Below the pieces are notes generated by a model. That model ran no database searches. It saw only the letters and a list, made by a program, of their open reading frames with translations, and was not told the origin of the DNA. A DNA stretch of 64,000 nucleotides from an uncultured Allomuricauda sp. (GTDB lineage: Bacteria > Bacteroidota > Bacteroidia > Flavobacteriales > Flavobacteriaceae). Position 1 is the stretch's first letter; every line of letters begins with the position of its first letter. The stretch is from NCBI RefSeq assembly GCF_937884665.1, contig NZ_CAKZYF010000210.1, forward strand, positions 62,001 to 126,000, written 5' to 3'. Below, piece after piece: positions 43,610-53,050 of the stretch. A program made the translations under genes and the position numbers.

Positions 43610-43858
43610 ATGATGACATCAGAGGAGATTCGAATTAATGTAGAAAAAGCTTTGGAAGAAATTAGACCTTTTCTTCAAAGTGACGGTGGTGATATATCTT
43701 TAATCTCCATCGATAATGATAGTTCTGTTAAAGTAAAGTTGGAAGGGAATTGTATTGATTGCAGTGTGAATCAGATGACCTTGAAAAGCGGTGTTGAGAT
43801 GACCATTAAAAAATATGCTCCACAAATTGAAGAAGTGGTCAATTTAAGCGACGACTAA
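43610..43858 (+). CDS. NifU C-terminal domain protein (Fe-S scaffold)
   Basis: 82 residues, all NifU-like: ALEEIRPFLQSDGGDISLI, then LEGNCIDCSVNQMTLKSGVE with the CXXC at 48-51 that binds a cluster between two monomers. It would act as scaffold or carrier for Fe-S assembly and lies 3 bp after the Mrp gene. Confidence 0.94.
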   Translation: MMTSEEIRINVEKALEEIRPFLQSDGGDISLISIDNDSSVKVKLEGNCIDCSVNQMTLKSGVEMTIKKYAPQIEEVVNLSDD

Positions 43859-44288
43859 TTCGAAAACAATCGTATACTTCCTTTGGAAAATGTGATAGGC
43901 ACATTTCAAAACCAACGTATTGATGATTTTAACCGATAATTTAATTATTGGATTGGGTTTCTCAGATATTCCTTTTGCTTTTGAGGCTTACATTATATTT
44001 AGACGACCTATTGGTATTGGCCCAGTATCCCAACCTTGTAGACGATTCATTCACTTGAATCTCAAAAAATGGCCCTATATCGGTCTTAGATTTCCCGATT
44101 TTTTAACCTGTCCTATTTCAGCACCCTTTGGAAAAAAGTATTCTGGTCTCTCCTTTTTTACATGCGAACCGCGACACGGAAATGAATATCAACACCTATT
44201 CCCCGGTGCAATAGGTTGTCCATTACAATGATTCAAGTGGAGCAATGGGATTTAGTTTTGGATAACTATTTAGCGTCAAAAGAAAAAC
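43859..44288. other. 430-bp stretch without a convincing gene
   Basis: Between nifU and the ferredoxin gene. A small hairpin AAATGTG-ATAGG-CACATTT (43888-43906) lies 30 bp after nifU but has no T-run. An open frame of 103 codons (43920-44231) is rich in Phe, Pro and Ile, with no recognised domain or family composition. A 26-codon frame at 44228-44308 reads MIQVEQWDLVLDNYLASKEK onwards and overlaps the ferredoxin start; its composition looks protein-like. The region may be decayed coding DNA or an untranslated leader. Confidence 0.5.
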
Positions 44289-44621
44289 ATGAGCGACGTA
44301 AAGATTAAGATCACGGATAGGGAAGGGGTGCTCCATGAGGTAGATGCGCCTACGGATATGAACATGAACTTGATGGAGGTGGTCCGTGCTTATGAGCTTG
44401 CCCCGGAAGGGACCATAGGAATTTGTGGTGGAATGGCCATGTGCGCTTCCTGTCAATGTTACGTGAATTCGAACCATGACCTTCCGGAAAAAACGGATGA
44501 CGAGGAAGCTATGTTGGCTGAAGCCTTCAATGTAGAGGACAATTCGCGGTTAGGATGCCAAATCCATATTACCTCAGAGTTAGAGGGTCTGGAGGTAGAA
44601 CTGGCCCCAGAAGATTCTTAG
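44289..44621 (+). CDS. [2Fe-2S] ferredoxin, adrenodoxin type
   Basis: 110 residues. Cluster ligands are Cys46, Cys52, Cys55 and Cys90 (CX5CX2C then GCQI), the spacing of adrenodoxin-like ferredoxins of the Fe-S assembly or electron-transfer kind; Cys57 is extra. An acidic interaction helix precedes Cys90 (DDEEAMLAEAF). Placed near Mrp and NifU, a role in Fe-S biosynthesis or in supplying electrons for it is likely. Its last 4 bases overlap the convergent ABC gene. Confidence 0.94.
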   Translation: MSDVKIKITDREGVLHEVDAPTDMNMNLMEVVRAYELAPEGTIGICGGMAMCASCQCYVNSNHDLPEKTDDEEAMLAEAFNVEDNSRLGCQIHITSELEGLEVELAPEDS

Positions 44622-46354
44622 ATTCTTGTTTGATACGTGAACAGATTGTAATACCTACCTTCAGACGCGATCAGTTCTTCATGTGTTCCCCGTTCAAGGA
44701 TACTTCCGTTTTCAATCACCAATATTTGGTCTGCTTTGCGGATGGTGCTCAGACGGTGCGCAATGACAAAGGTGGTCCTTCCTTTTGTCAATTCTGCCAA
44801 ACTTTTTTGTATCAATGCTTCTGATTCCGTGTCCAGACTTGAAGTGGCCTCATCCAGAACCAAGATTCTTGGATTCGCCAAAACAGCTCGGGCAATGGCG
44901 ATACGTTGCCGTTGACCTCCCGATAGCTTAACACCTCGTTCGCCAATAAGCGTGTCAAGGCCTTCCTCAAACCTATCCGTAAATTCATCCACATAAGCAG
45001 CTTTGACCGCCTGGACAAGTTGTCCCTCGGAGGCATCCGGTCTTGGAAATAGAATATTCTCCCGAATGGTTCCTTCGAACAAAAAGTCATCCTGAAGTAC
45101 TACGCCCAAATGCCGTCGAAAACTGTTCAGGTCAACTTGGGAAAGATCTTTGCCATCGATGGTTATGAGACCGGATATCGGTTTCAAAAAACTGGCGGCC
45201 AATCCAGCGATAGTCGATTTACCGGAACCCGAGCTTCCTACAAGGGCCACTACTTGCCCAGACTTTACCTTAAAGTTGATTTGGTGCAACACTTCCTTAT
45301 CCTCTTCATAGGAGAAGGAGACATTGATAAATTCCATATTCCCGTGAACTGAATCCAAAAGTATCGTTCGTTCACCCTGCCCCCCTTCTTCTTGCATGTT
45401 CATCAACTCTTCCGTTCTATCCAAGCCGGCCAGAGCTTCCGTTAACTGACTACCAATGTTGCTCATCTGCACAATAGGGGCTATCATGAGCCCCAGTAGA
45501 ATGGTAAATTGTACAAATTCGCCAACGGTAAGACTGCCCTCGATGATTTGGAAACCTCCGTATCCCATAACACTGGTTGTGGCCACTCCCAATAAAAAAA
45601 TGGAAGAACTGGACATGAAAGCGGTGGTTGTAAGGCTTTTCTTGACATTTTGGTACAAACGGTCCACCCCACTTTCAAATACAATTTCCTCCTGCTTTTC
45701 AGCATTGAATCCCTTTATTACACGGATTCCGCCCAAAGTTTCCGTAAGTCTTCCTTTTACTTCGGCATTTATCTTTCCCCTATCCCGAAAGATGGGCCGG
45801 ATGATTTTAAAGGCTTTTAGTGCAATTAAGGAGAAAACAATAAGGGGTACGAATGTTATCAAGGTCAGCGGAACGCTAATATCCAATAACAAGACCAGTG
45901 AGACCAATGCGGTAATTGTACCGCCCACGAGTTGCACTAACCCAGTTCCAATGAGGTTTCGGACACCCTCCACATCGGACATGATACGGGACACTAAAGC
46001 CCCGGACTTTTCATTATCGAAGAAACTGATGGGTAAGGCCAATACTTTCTTTTGTACCTGCCCCCTCAACTCAGAAATAAGATATTGGGCCTGCACACTG
46101 ACTACGCGGGTCAACAAAAACGAGGTGATGGCCTGCACCAGAATTGCCAACATAACCCCGGAAACCAGGTATTTGAGCATGGTGAAGTCTTTCTTAACAA
46201 TTACATCGTCTATCAAGTATTTGGACGCAATGGGAGCAACAAAACTTGCTGCCTTACTGATGGCAATTAAGAGTAGGCCAATAAGAACCAATTTTCGTCT
46301 GGGCCAAATGATAGTTTTGAACGCCTTGAGAATACTAACCTTTTTTTCCGCCAT
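44618..46354 (-). CDS. ABC transporter, fused permease and ATPase (MsbA/LmrA-like exporter)
   Basis: 578 residues. Six membrane segments in the first 310 residues (ABC transmembrane region), then a canonical ATPase: Walker A GSSGSGKST, Q-loop VLQDDFLF, signature KLSGGQRQR, Walker B ILVLDEATSSLD and the switch histidine in VIAHRLSTI. It would act as a homodimer or heterodimer exporting a lipid, drug or peptide from the cytosol. All motifs are intact, in contrast with the degenerate ATPase at 1126-2805. No obvious partner gene. Confidence 0.94.
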   Translation of the reverse strand: MAEKKVSILKAFKTIIWPRRKLVLIGLLLIAISKAASFVAPIASKYLIDDVIVKKDFTMLKYLVSGVMLAILVQAITSFLLTRVVSVQAQYLISELRGQVQKKVLALPISFFDNEKSGALVSRIMSDVEGVRNLIGTGLVQLVGGTITALVSLVLLLDISVPLTLITFVPLIVFSLIALKAFKIIRPIFRDRGKINAEVKGRLTETLGGIRVIKGFNAEKQEEIVFESGVDRLYQNVKKSLTTTAFMSSSSIFLLGVATTSVMGYGGFQIIEGSLTVGEFVQFTILLGLMIAPIVQMSNIGSQLTEALAGLDRTEELMNMQEEGGQGERTILLDSVHGNMEFINVSFSYEEDKEVLHQINFKVKSGQVVALVGSSGSGKSTIAGLAASFLKPISGLITIDGKDLSQVDLNSFRRHLGVVLQDDFLFEGTIRENILFPRPDASEGQLVQAVKAAYVDEFTDRFEEGLDTLIGERGVKLSGGQRQRIAIARAVLANPRILVLDEATSSLDTESEALIQKSLAELTKGRTTFVIAHRLSTIRKADQILVIENGSILERGTHEELIASEGRYYNLFTYQTRI

Positions 46355-46480
46355 TTGGATTTCAAAAGAATGTGCAAGTTAGTTCAAAATTTAGGTCGGT
46401 AAAATCAGAAACGGAATTCATCAACCTATGATACCTACACCGGTGGTCTTGGACTATCTTTGGGAAGCCAACAGCAAAGC

Positions 46481-47521
46481 ATGTTTAAAAAACCGTTTCT
46501 CTATTTGCAGTGGTTTATGGTGTTATCCACCTGGGCACAAAGCAAGTATCCGCAATTGCAAGAAATTGTAACCGACCACGCCCAGATATTCTCTTCCGAA
46601 CAATTGAGCGGGTTGAAAAACAAACTTGGTCAATTTGAGCAGCAAACTACAAATCAACTGGTGGTACTTACGATTGAGCAGTTGGGGAATGAGACTATAG
46701 AACAATATGCCTATGGAACTTTTAATAAGAACAAATTGGGTCAAGTTGAAAAGGATAACGGTATCTTGGTCCTTTTTGCAAAAGATGACCGTGAAGTAAG
46801 GATAGAAGTGGGATATGGCCTAGAACCTTACATTACCGACGCTGTAGCCTCCAGAATAATAAGAAATACCATGCTGCCCCGATTTAAAGCGGGGGAATAT
46901 TTTCTCGGAATTGATTTGGCAACAGACCAAATCATTCAATTTTTGAGTGATCCGGAGGCTTTGGAAGAGTTCAAAAAGGAAACGGATTCAGATTCTGGAA
47001 TGGGTGTTGGTTTTAAGATTTTCATACTGTTGTTCTTATCGATATTTGTGATGGCCGGAGCCTTTATTTCCTATAGATCGTTTGGCAATATGATCGAGGT
47101 CTTCCGGGGAATGTTCATAGGGAAACTCGGGATTTTACCCGGTATTTTCATGGCATTGTTCAGCTTGGTTCCTTTATTGTTTTCGCTGGTGTTCGTGGTG
47201 ATGCCCTTGGTCTTCGTGGTTCTTATTTGGGGAATCGATGTTACCGGGTATTCATATCTGTTGGATAACATGCTCTGGATTTTCTATGTATTTGGGAGTA
47301 TCTTTTTGCTGGCCATGCTTTTGGCTGTTATAAAAATTCGCGTGAAGGGAAAAGAGGATTTTAAGCTCTCTTTTTTTAAAAGTGATCGCAAATACGTTAC
47401 AAAAACCTTTTCTTCGGGCGGAACCCATTCCTTTAGTTCTAGCGCTGGAAGTGGAAGTTCCAGTAGCTTTTCGGGAGGAGGTGGAAGTTCAGGTGGCGGA
47501 GGTGCCAGTGGTAGTTGGTGA
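46481..47521 (+). CDS. TPM domain protein (YgcG-like)
   Basis: 346 residues from the ATG at 46481; a TTG at 46460 is in frame but the hydrophobic start begins at MFKKPFLYLQWFMVLSTWAQ. The TPM domain (about 22-150) has VTDHAQIFSSEQLSGLKNKL and DNGILVLFAKDDREVRIEVGYGLEPYITDAVASRI. Two membrane segments follow around 195 and 235-285, and the C-terminus is the low-complexity Ser/Gly tail ending GGGGASGSW, typical for the family. TPM domains (formerly thought phosphatases) work in membrane complexes of unclear function. Confidence 0.92.
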   Translation: MFKKPFLYLQWFMVLSTWAQSKYPQLQEIVTDHAQIFSSEQLSGLKNKLGQFEQQTTNQLVVLTIEQLGNETIEQYAYGTFNKNKLGQVEKDNGILVLFAKDDREVRIEVGYGLEPYITDAVASRIIRNTMLPRFKAGEYFLGIDLATDQIIQFLSDPEALEEFKKETDSDSGMGVGFKIFILLFLSIFVMAGAFISYRSFGNMIEVFRGMFIGKLGILPGIFMALFSLVPLLFSLVFVVMPLVFVVLIWGIDVTGYSYLLDNMLWIFYVFGSIFLLAMLLAVIKIRVKGKEDFKLSFFKSDRKYVTKTFSSGGTHSFSSSAGSGSSSSFSGGGGSSGGGGASGSW

Positions 47522-47590
47522 TTTCCAATCCTTCAATCGCTATTTCCCATAAGTTTTCTTTTTATCTTCATTCCCAAATCAAAAAAGCCG

Positions 47591-49753
47591 ATGAAAATTA
47601 TTGCTCCGTTACTTCTTCTGTTCCTGTTATCCTGTTCTCAACAAGAATCAACCGAAATCGAAAAATGGAAAGCCCAGGCAGAAAACGTTACCATTATCCG
47701 GGATGACTTTGGGGTGCCGCATATTTATGGTACCACCGATGCAGATGCTGTTTTTGGATTGTTATATGCCCAATGTGAAGATGATTTTAACCGTGTGGAA
47801 CAAAACTATATCTGGGCGATAGGGCGTTTAGCTGAGGTTGAAGGCGAAAAAGCCCTATATAGTGATTTACGTGCCAGACTCTTTATGACAAAAACGGAAG
47901 CCATCGCCAATTACGAAAAGAGCCCAGATTGGTTGAAAGAGCTCTGCAATGCCTTTGCCGATGGAATCAATTACTATTTACATACCCACCCAGAGGTAAA
48001 GCCCAAGTTGCTCGACCGATTTGAACCATGGATGCCATTTTATTTTAGTGAAGGCAGTATTGGAGGCGATATTGAACGGATTTCCACGCGAGAAATTGAG
48101 TCGTTCTATACTGGGGACATGGAAATTCCCAAGATGGAAGAATTTGAGATTCAAAAAAGAGAGGGGACAAAAGAGCCGCAAGGTTCAAACGGAATCGCAA
48201 TATCAGGCAAATTGACCCAATCCGGCAATACAATGCTTCTGATAAATCCCCATACCTCATTTTATATTCGGGGGGAAGTGCACATGGTCAGAGAAGAAGG
48301 ACTAAATGCTTATGGGGCGGTAACCTGGGGGCAGTTCTTTGTATACCAGGGATTCAACGAGAGAACCGGTTGGATGCATACTTCCACGTATACGGACGTA
48401 ATGGACGAGTTCAGGGAAACCATGGTTGAGAAAGAGGGTACTTTATTATATCAGTACGGGGAAGAATTGCGTCAGGTAGAAATTAGTGAGGTCAGCTTAA
48501 AATACAAGGATGGAACTGAACTTAAGGAGAAGACCTTTCCCATGTACCATACCCATCATGGACCCATAACCCATTTGGAAGATGGGCAATGGACCGCTTC
48601 TGCTATGATGTGGGAACCCGTAAAAGCTTTGGAGCAATCCTACATACGCACCAAACAAAGTGGATATGATGGATTCCGAAAGATGATGGATATTCGGACC
48701 AACTCTTCCAATAATACGGTATACGCTGATGCTGAGGGCAACATCGCGTATTTCCATGGCAATTTTATCCCGAAGCGGGATACCATTTTTGATTTTACAC
48801 AGCCCGTGGACGGCAGTAATCCAGCGACCGATTGGAAAGGACTGCACACCGTTGATGAAAACATATTGGTATTGAATCCTGATAATGGGTGGATTCAAAA
48901 CTGTAATTCAACACCCTATACCGCAGCCCTGGATAATAGTCCGAAACGGGGTGATTATCCCAAGTATATGTCTAGGGATCAAGAGAATTTTAGAGGGGTA
49001 CATGCTATAGAATTATTGACCGATCGCGATGGATACACTCTGGACAGTTTGATTGCCTTGGCACATGACCCGTATTTACCTGCTCTTGACATATTGGTAG
49101 AAGGCCTCCTCGACTCGTTTCGTGAAACGGGGACCTATGATATTTTTGATGTGGTGAGAACGCTGGATGAATGGGATTATAGGACCTCTACCGATGAAGT
49201 GGCAATGACTTTGGCCCATTATTATGGCATGGAAGTCTTAAAGTCCAGAAAACCAGGTTCACGCCGAAGTCTGATGGAGCTTGTTCATTATTGGGGCACG
49301 GATGCCCCTTTTGAGGCAAGACAGAAATTGTTCAATAATGTGCTACAACGGTTGGATAACGATTTTGGCACTTGGGAGGTTCCTTGGGGCGAGGTCAATC
49401 GGTACCAAAGGTTAAACGGGGATATCCGTCAAGCCTTTGATGATGCCCAACCCAGTATTCCCATCAGTTTTGCAAGTGGCAGGTGGGGTGCTTTGGCAGC
49501 ATATGGAGCAAGATATCACAACAACACGAAAAAAATTTATGGGACCCGGGGCAATAGTTTTGTTGCTGTTGTGGAGTTTGGGGATAAGGTAAAAGCCAAG
49601 ACTATTTTAGCAGGTGGACAAAGTGGAGATTCCAGCTCCCCCCATTTTGACGATCAAATTGATAGATATGCCCATCAGAACTGGAAAGATGCAGCATACT
49701 ACAAGGAAGATGTTTTGAAAAGGGCCCAAAAAACCTACACCCCAGGGAAATGA
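47591..49753 (+). CDS. Penicillin acylase family lipoprotein (Ntn hydrolase)
   Basis: 720 residues. MKIIAPLLLLFLLSC is a lipoprotein signal (Cys15), so the enzyme is membrane-anchored in the periplasm or at the surface. Around residue 199 the chain has the self-cleavage point, EPQGSNGIAISG, where Ser199 becomes the N-terminal nucleophile of the large subunit. Later pieces (GAVTWGQFFVYQGFNERTGW, MHTSTYTDVMDEF, HHGPIT) fit the beta-subunit. The family hydrolyses amides such as beta-lactams or acyl-homoserine lactones; the natural substrate here is unknown. It overlaps the next gene by 4 bp (ATGA). Confidence 0.92.
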   Translation: MKIIAPLLLLFLLSCSQQESTEIEKWKAQAENVTIIRDDFGVPHIYGTTDADAVFGLLYAQCEDDFNRVEQNYIWAIGRLAEVEGEKALYSDLRARLFMTKTEAIANYEKSPDWLKELCNAFADGINYYLHTHPEVKPKLLDRFEPWMPFYFSEGSIGGDIERISTREIESFYTGDMEIPKMEEFEIQKREGTKEPQGSNGIAISGKLTQSGNTMLLINPHTSFYIRGEVHMVREEGLNAYGAVTWGQFFVYQGFNERTGWMHTSTYTDVMDEFRETMVEKEGTLLYQYGEELRQVEISEVSLKYKDGTELKEKTFPMYHTHHGPITHLEDGQWTASAMMWEPVKALEQSYIRTKQSGYDGFRKMMDIRTNSSNNTVYADAEGNIAYFHGNFIPKRDTIFDFTQPVDGSNPATDWKGLHTVDENILVLNPDNGWIQNCNSTPYTAALDNSPKRGDYPKYMSRDQENFRGVHAIELLTDRDGYTLDSLIALAHDPYLPALDILVEGLLDSFRETGTYDIFDVVRTLDEWDYRTSTDEVAMTLAHYYGMEVLKSRKPGSRRSLMELVHYWGTDAPFEARQKLFNNVLQRLDNDFGTWEVPWGEVNRYQRLNGDIRQAFDDAQPSIPISFASGRWGALAAYGARYHNNTKKIYGTRGNSFVAVVEFGDKVKAKTILAGGQSGDSSSPHFDDQIDRYAHQNWKDAAYYKEDVLKRAQKTYTPGK

Positions 49754-50262
49754 TAAGAACTCCCAAAATTTGGAACGGATTCTTTGTTCTTTTTGGTTTT
49801 CTCTGTATTTCATGCGGAAAAAAATTCAAATCCATTGACCCGAAAGATGTTGATGCCGTTCTACTGAGACATGTCAGCACAATTACCAACGATTTTATTG
49901 AGCTAGTGCCCAATGATGATATGTGGACCTTTAAAAAGAAAGGCTATGTTACCCCAATGGTACATGTAGGTATGACTTCCCCAAACGGAATTTACTCCCT
50001 TGCACCCCAACAACTCAAAGAAGAGTTGGGAACGGACCTAAAGTTGAGGTTGATCAAGGTAATGGATAGGAAACTGCTTTATTCCTTTAGCTATGAGGTC
50101 GAATCCAGTCTGGTAAAAGATGGAAGCAAGAAATTGATGTTCGATATCAATAAAGACTACGGTTTGGCCAAAATTCATTTTTTCGTTAAAAATGAAGGTC
50201 GGTTTAAAACGAACAAAGATTGGGTAAATCTATTTTCGGATGATATTTTTTTGCGAAACTGA
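49750..50262 (+). CDS. Small lipoprotein of unknown function
   Basis: 170 residues. MIRTPKIWNGFFVLFGFLCISC is a lipoprotein signal with Cys22. The body, starting DPKDVDAVLLRHVSTITNDF, looks mixed alpha/beta and ends in a beta-rich part (GLAKIHFFVKNEGRF). I do not recognise the family. It overlaps the penicillin acylase gene by 4 bp, so the two are translated together and the lipoprotein may assist or accompany that enzyme. Its end is immediately next to the convergent gene at 50263. Confidence 0.8.
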   Translation: MIRTPKIWNGFFVLFGFLCISCGKKFKSIDPKDVDAVLLRHVSTITNDFIELVPNDDMWTFKKKGYVTPMVHVGMTSPNGIYSLAPQQLKEELGTDLKLRLIKVMDRKLLYSFSYEVESSLVKDGSKKLMFDINKDYGLAKIHFFVKNEGRFKTNKDWVNLFSDDIFLRN

Positions 50263-50904
50263 TTATTCGTCTTCCTTAACGACAATCAGACTTGCTTTGG
50301 ACCCGGTGGACAAGTTCCACCGATTGTTATGTATGATTTCACCTTTTTCATCGGCAACCACAACTTGGGCGGTATTGGGCCCTGAGGAACCTTGGTTTAG
50401 GGCTTCGAAATCCAATCGATTGAACCCTTTGACCAAATCAATATTGACCCCCTTGAAATTACCTGTGAGCAAAATGTTGGGTTCAATCACCTCTCCGTTC
50501 AAATAGATTTTCACCCGATCACCATCAACATACTCGTGGTCCCTACATACAATCCCAACAAATTTGGAAGTTGTTTTTACATCGCCAAGGTATTGGTCTC
50601 CATAATGTTTTTTGGACCCCTTTTTTTCTCTCTCCCCTACCTTTGGGTCGATTACGAGGTCATAACCCGCTTGGAGCAACTCCTTGTCAGGTAGCATCTT
50701 TACTCCATTGTCGTCATTGTTGGAAGTCAAGCTTTCGTTAATGACCGAAGGCATACGGAGCAAGGTGCCCTGGTTACTACTTTTAATATCCAAATTGTTT
50801 CGCTCCCCTATTTTAAGGGGCCTGGTTGTTGGAATATCTCCCTGGGCTTGCCCTAAGAAGACACAACAGCTAGATAAGGAAAATAAAAAAATCAGTTTTT
50901 TCAT
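50263..50904 (-). CDS. Secreted protein of unknown function
   Basis: 213 residues from the ATG at 50902-50904, where the signal peptide MKKLIFLFSLSSCCVFLGQAQ begins. The mature protein is polar and beta-rich, with GDRVKIYLNGEVIEPNILLTG and GFNRLDFEALNQGSSGPNTAQ resembling a small jelly-roll or beta-sandwich domain. I cannot name the family; there is no T9SS domain. Its stop codon follows the end of the convergent lipoprotein gene directly. Confidence 0.75.
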   Translation of the reverse strand: MKKLIFLFSLSSCCVFLGQAQGDIPTTRPLKIGERNNLDIKSSNQGTLLRMPSVINESLTSNNDDNGVKMLPDKELLQAGYDLVIDPKVGEREKKGSKKHYGDQYLGDVKTTSKFVGIVCRDHEYVDGDRVKIYLNGEVIEPNILLTGNFKGVNIDLVKGFNRLDFEALNQGSSGPNTAQVVVADEKGEIIHNNRWNLSTGSKASLIVVKEDE

Positions 50905-51084
50905 AGCAAATAGGTCGATATAACCACCTAAAGTTAACAATTACCTTGCCATACGCATGGTAAAGAGACGTTAAATCGTTCTACAAAATTTGGGCGTCGT
51001 TAAATTCATCACAAAACCAATAGTGCATCCCTGATGGGAACAAAGCTTGATATGGTCATGACTTAACTTATAAATCAAAACAAA

Positions 51085-51759
51085 ATGAAAAGAGTTTTAT
51101 TATGTACTATGCTGTTTTCGGCAACCATCATTTCGGCACAAGAACAAGGAGATGATAAACTGACCATTGAAAAAGGTACTTGGGTTGCAGCGGGCAGTCT
51201 ATCGCTAAGAAATGAAGCGGGCGAGTCAAGTTTTAGTGATGAAAATTTTACCCAGAATTCGGATAGGGATGTATTCTCCATCGCTTTTTTTCCCAGGGTT
51301 GGCTATGCTTTTGGAGAAAATTGGATTGTAGGAGCACTTGTGTCATATAGTTTAACAAGGTCCGATAATGAAAGCGTGAACAATACACAAGGGGTTATCA
51401 ACAATGAGAGCAAATTTGAACGGGTTTCGCTTTCTCCGTATGTAAGAAGGTATTTTGGAATTACCAAAAACCTGGCTCTTTACGCACAAGGCGAAGCTGG
51501 CGTATCTAGAGGTTGGACCGAGGATACCAGAGATAATGAAGACCGTCGGACTTCCACTCAAAATGGTTTCTTTGTCAATCTCAGGCCTGGGATTTCTTTT
51601 TTTGCGTCCAAAAATTTGGCCTTTGAATCTTCTATAGGAGTATTGGGCTATTCTTTTGAAGATTCGGAAAATAGCTTTGGTAATGAAGTGGAAAGCGGCG
51701 TTTTTAATTTAAATGTCAATTCGACAAATTTACTTTTTGGTTTGTCCTATTTCTTTTAG
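51085..51759 (+). CDS. Outer membrane beta-barrel protein (OmpA/OprH-like porin family)
   Basis: 224 residues. Signal peptide ending near IISAQEQ; then eight or so amphipathic beta-strands with turns, such as WVAAGSLSLRNEAGE, RVGYAFGENWIVGALVSYSL, VRRYFGITKNLALYAQGEAGV and the terminal LLFGLSYFF with C-terminal Phe, the barrel assembly signal. A small eight-stranded outer-membrane barrel of unknown ligand. Single gene with a strong terminator. Confidence 0.88.
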   Translation: MKRVLLCTMLFSATIISAQEQGDDKLTIEKGTWVAAGSLSLRNEAGESSFSDENFTQNSDRDVFSIAFFPRVGYAFGENWIVGALVSYSLTRSDNESVNNTQGVINNESKFERVSLSPYVRRYFGITKNLALYAQGEAGVSRGWTEDTRDNEDRRTSTQNGFFVNLRPGISFFASKNLAFESSIGVLGYSFEDSENSFGNEVESGVFNLNVNSTNLLFGLSYFF

Positions 51760-51768
51760 AAAAACAGA

Positions 51769-51794
51769 GAGCCCGCTAGAGAGCGGGCTCTTTT
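51769..51794. terminator. Terminator between the barrel gene and the acyltransferase gene
   Basis: GAGCCCGCT (51769-51777) and AGCGGGCTC (51782-51790) form a 9-bp stem with a 4-base loop followed by four Ts. An A-rich left flank allows some function on the minus strand for the convergent gene at 51812. Confidence 0.88.
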
Positions 51795-51811
51795 ATTTTA
51801 CTGAGAATCAA

Positions 51812-52948
51812 TCATCTTTCCCTGGGGACCACCTTTTTAAGACCAAATAGCGGGTGTAAAAGGGGTATGGGCAGAATTATAAAATGATATATTACCCAAC
51901 TCAGTCCAAAAGTGCCCAATATTAGAATCAGCGCCTTTGGCCAGAATCCCATTTTCAGGTTTATCAAGTAATACGCTATGGCCACTGTCACAGTTTGATG
52001 CAAAATATAAAACGGATATACTGCACGATTGGCGTAGGACAAAAACGTACTGGAGGTATTTAGAAGATTTGCCGCATATCCGAAGAGCACCAGAATCCAG
52101 GACCAGAGGTTAACCACTTTGAAAAAGCCTTCAATAAAGTGGATAAGAAGACTATCTTCAAAAAATAACCAGATACAACTAAGAACAACAAACGCGAATA
52201 GGCCGGTGTACAGTGCCTTTATTCTGATTTTTTCTAAATTATTCCAGAAGGACCGCCCACAAGCAACAAGGACAAAGCCCGTAAAGAAAAGCACAATGTA
52301 AAAAGAAATAGCGAACCAATCTCCGACAAGAGCATGATTTATAGGGAAGAAGGGTTCCATAAAAACTTCCAAAAAGTAAAGGGGTACTATGAAGAGGTAC
52401 ATACCCCATGGCTTAGCTATTATCTTCTGTACAGTTTGTACGAAAGTGTTGGAATTTCGTTGTAAAAACACTAAAAGCGGTGCCAAAACCAAGGAAAACA
52501 AGAACAAGTAAGGCAAGAACCACAAATGGTGCCAACTCACGTTGCCTTTGGGATAGATACCTTTGAACGCAACCGTTGAATAAAATTCCAAATAAGACCC
52601 TTGAAACTCCCCATCTGCCAAACGCTCAAAATATACTTGGGGAGGAACGATAAGAAGCATACCCACTGCGAGGGGAATTCCCAAACGCAAGTAACGCTCC
52701 AAGATAAATTTTCCAACAGACCTTTTCCCAAGTGCATAGTAGGTGCCCATTCCGGAGATGACGAAAAGAATGGGCAAACGCCACTGGTTCAAAAATAGCA
52801 TAGGCCAGCGAAGCCAATCATAAATAATGTTGTTCTTGATGTGCCAATCCCAAGGAACAAAGAACATGCCCACATGATAAAATATGAGCAAACCAAACAC
52901 GATTACCCTTAACCAATCGATGTCATAACGACGTTCGGTATTTTCCAT
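51812..52948 (-). CDS. Acyltransferase family 3 membrane protein
   Basis: 378 residues in about ten membrane helices. The start RYDIDWLRVIVFGLLIFYHVGMFF has the conserved histidine of acyltransferase-3 proteins, and WHHLWFLPYLFLFSLVL follows in the middle. These enzymes O-acylate sugars or lipids of the cell surface using acyl-CoA. The substrate is unknown and no polysaccharide locus is nearby. Confidence 0.9.
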   Translation of the reverse strand: MENTERRYDIDWLRVIVFGLLIFYHVGMFFVPWDWHIKNNIIYDWLRWPMLFLNQWRLPILFVISGMGTYYALGKRSVGKFILERYLRLGIPLAVGMLLIVPPQVYFERLADGEFQGSYLEFYSTVAFKGIYPKGNVSWHHLWFLPYLFLFSLVLAPLLVFLQRNSNTFVQTVQKIIAKPWGMYLFIVPLYFLEVFMEPFFPINHALVGDWFAISFYIVLFFTGFVLVACGRSFWNNLEKIRIKALYTGLFAFVVLSCIWLFFEDSLLIHFIEGFFKVVNLWSWILVLFGYAANLLNTSSTFLSYANRAVYPFYILHQTVTVAIAYYLINLKMGFWPKALILILGTFGLSWVIYHFIILPIPLLHPLFGLKKVVPRER

Positions 52949-53050
52949 AGACTATTGCTTTGCTCCAAAGATGTAGGGCATCAATTGAAAATTTCACTTT
53001 TTTGGGCCGGAAAATGTATCGAATTATAATTCGGGAGAAAAAAGACTGAT

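Noticed and set aside
43920-44231. 103-codon open frame between nifU and ferredoxin as a gene
   Set aside because: No recognisable domain, many Phe/Pro/Ile and no promoter-like element; kept only as part of the unassigned stretch.
45456-46382. A long open frame (308 codons) on the plus strand
   Set aside because: It lies fully antisense to the canonical ABC exporter gene, whose motifs are beyond doubt; the antisense translation has no domain and odd composition rich in Thr, Ser and Pro.
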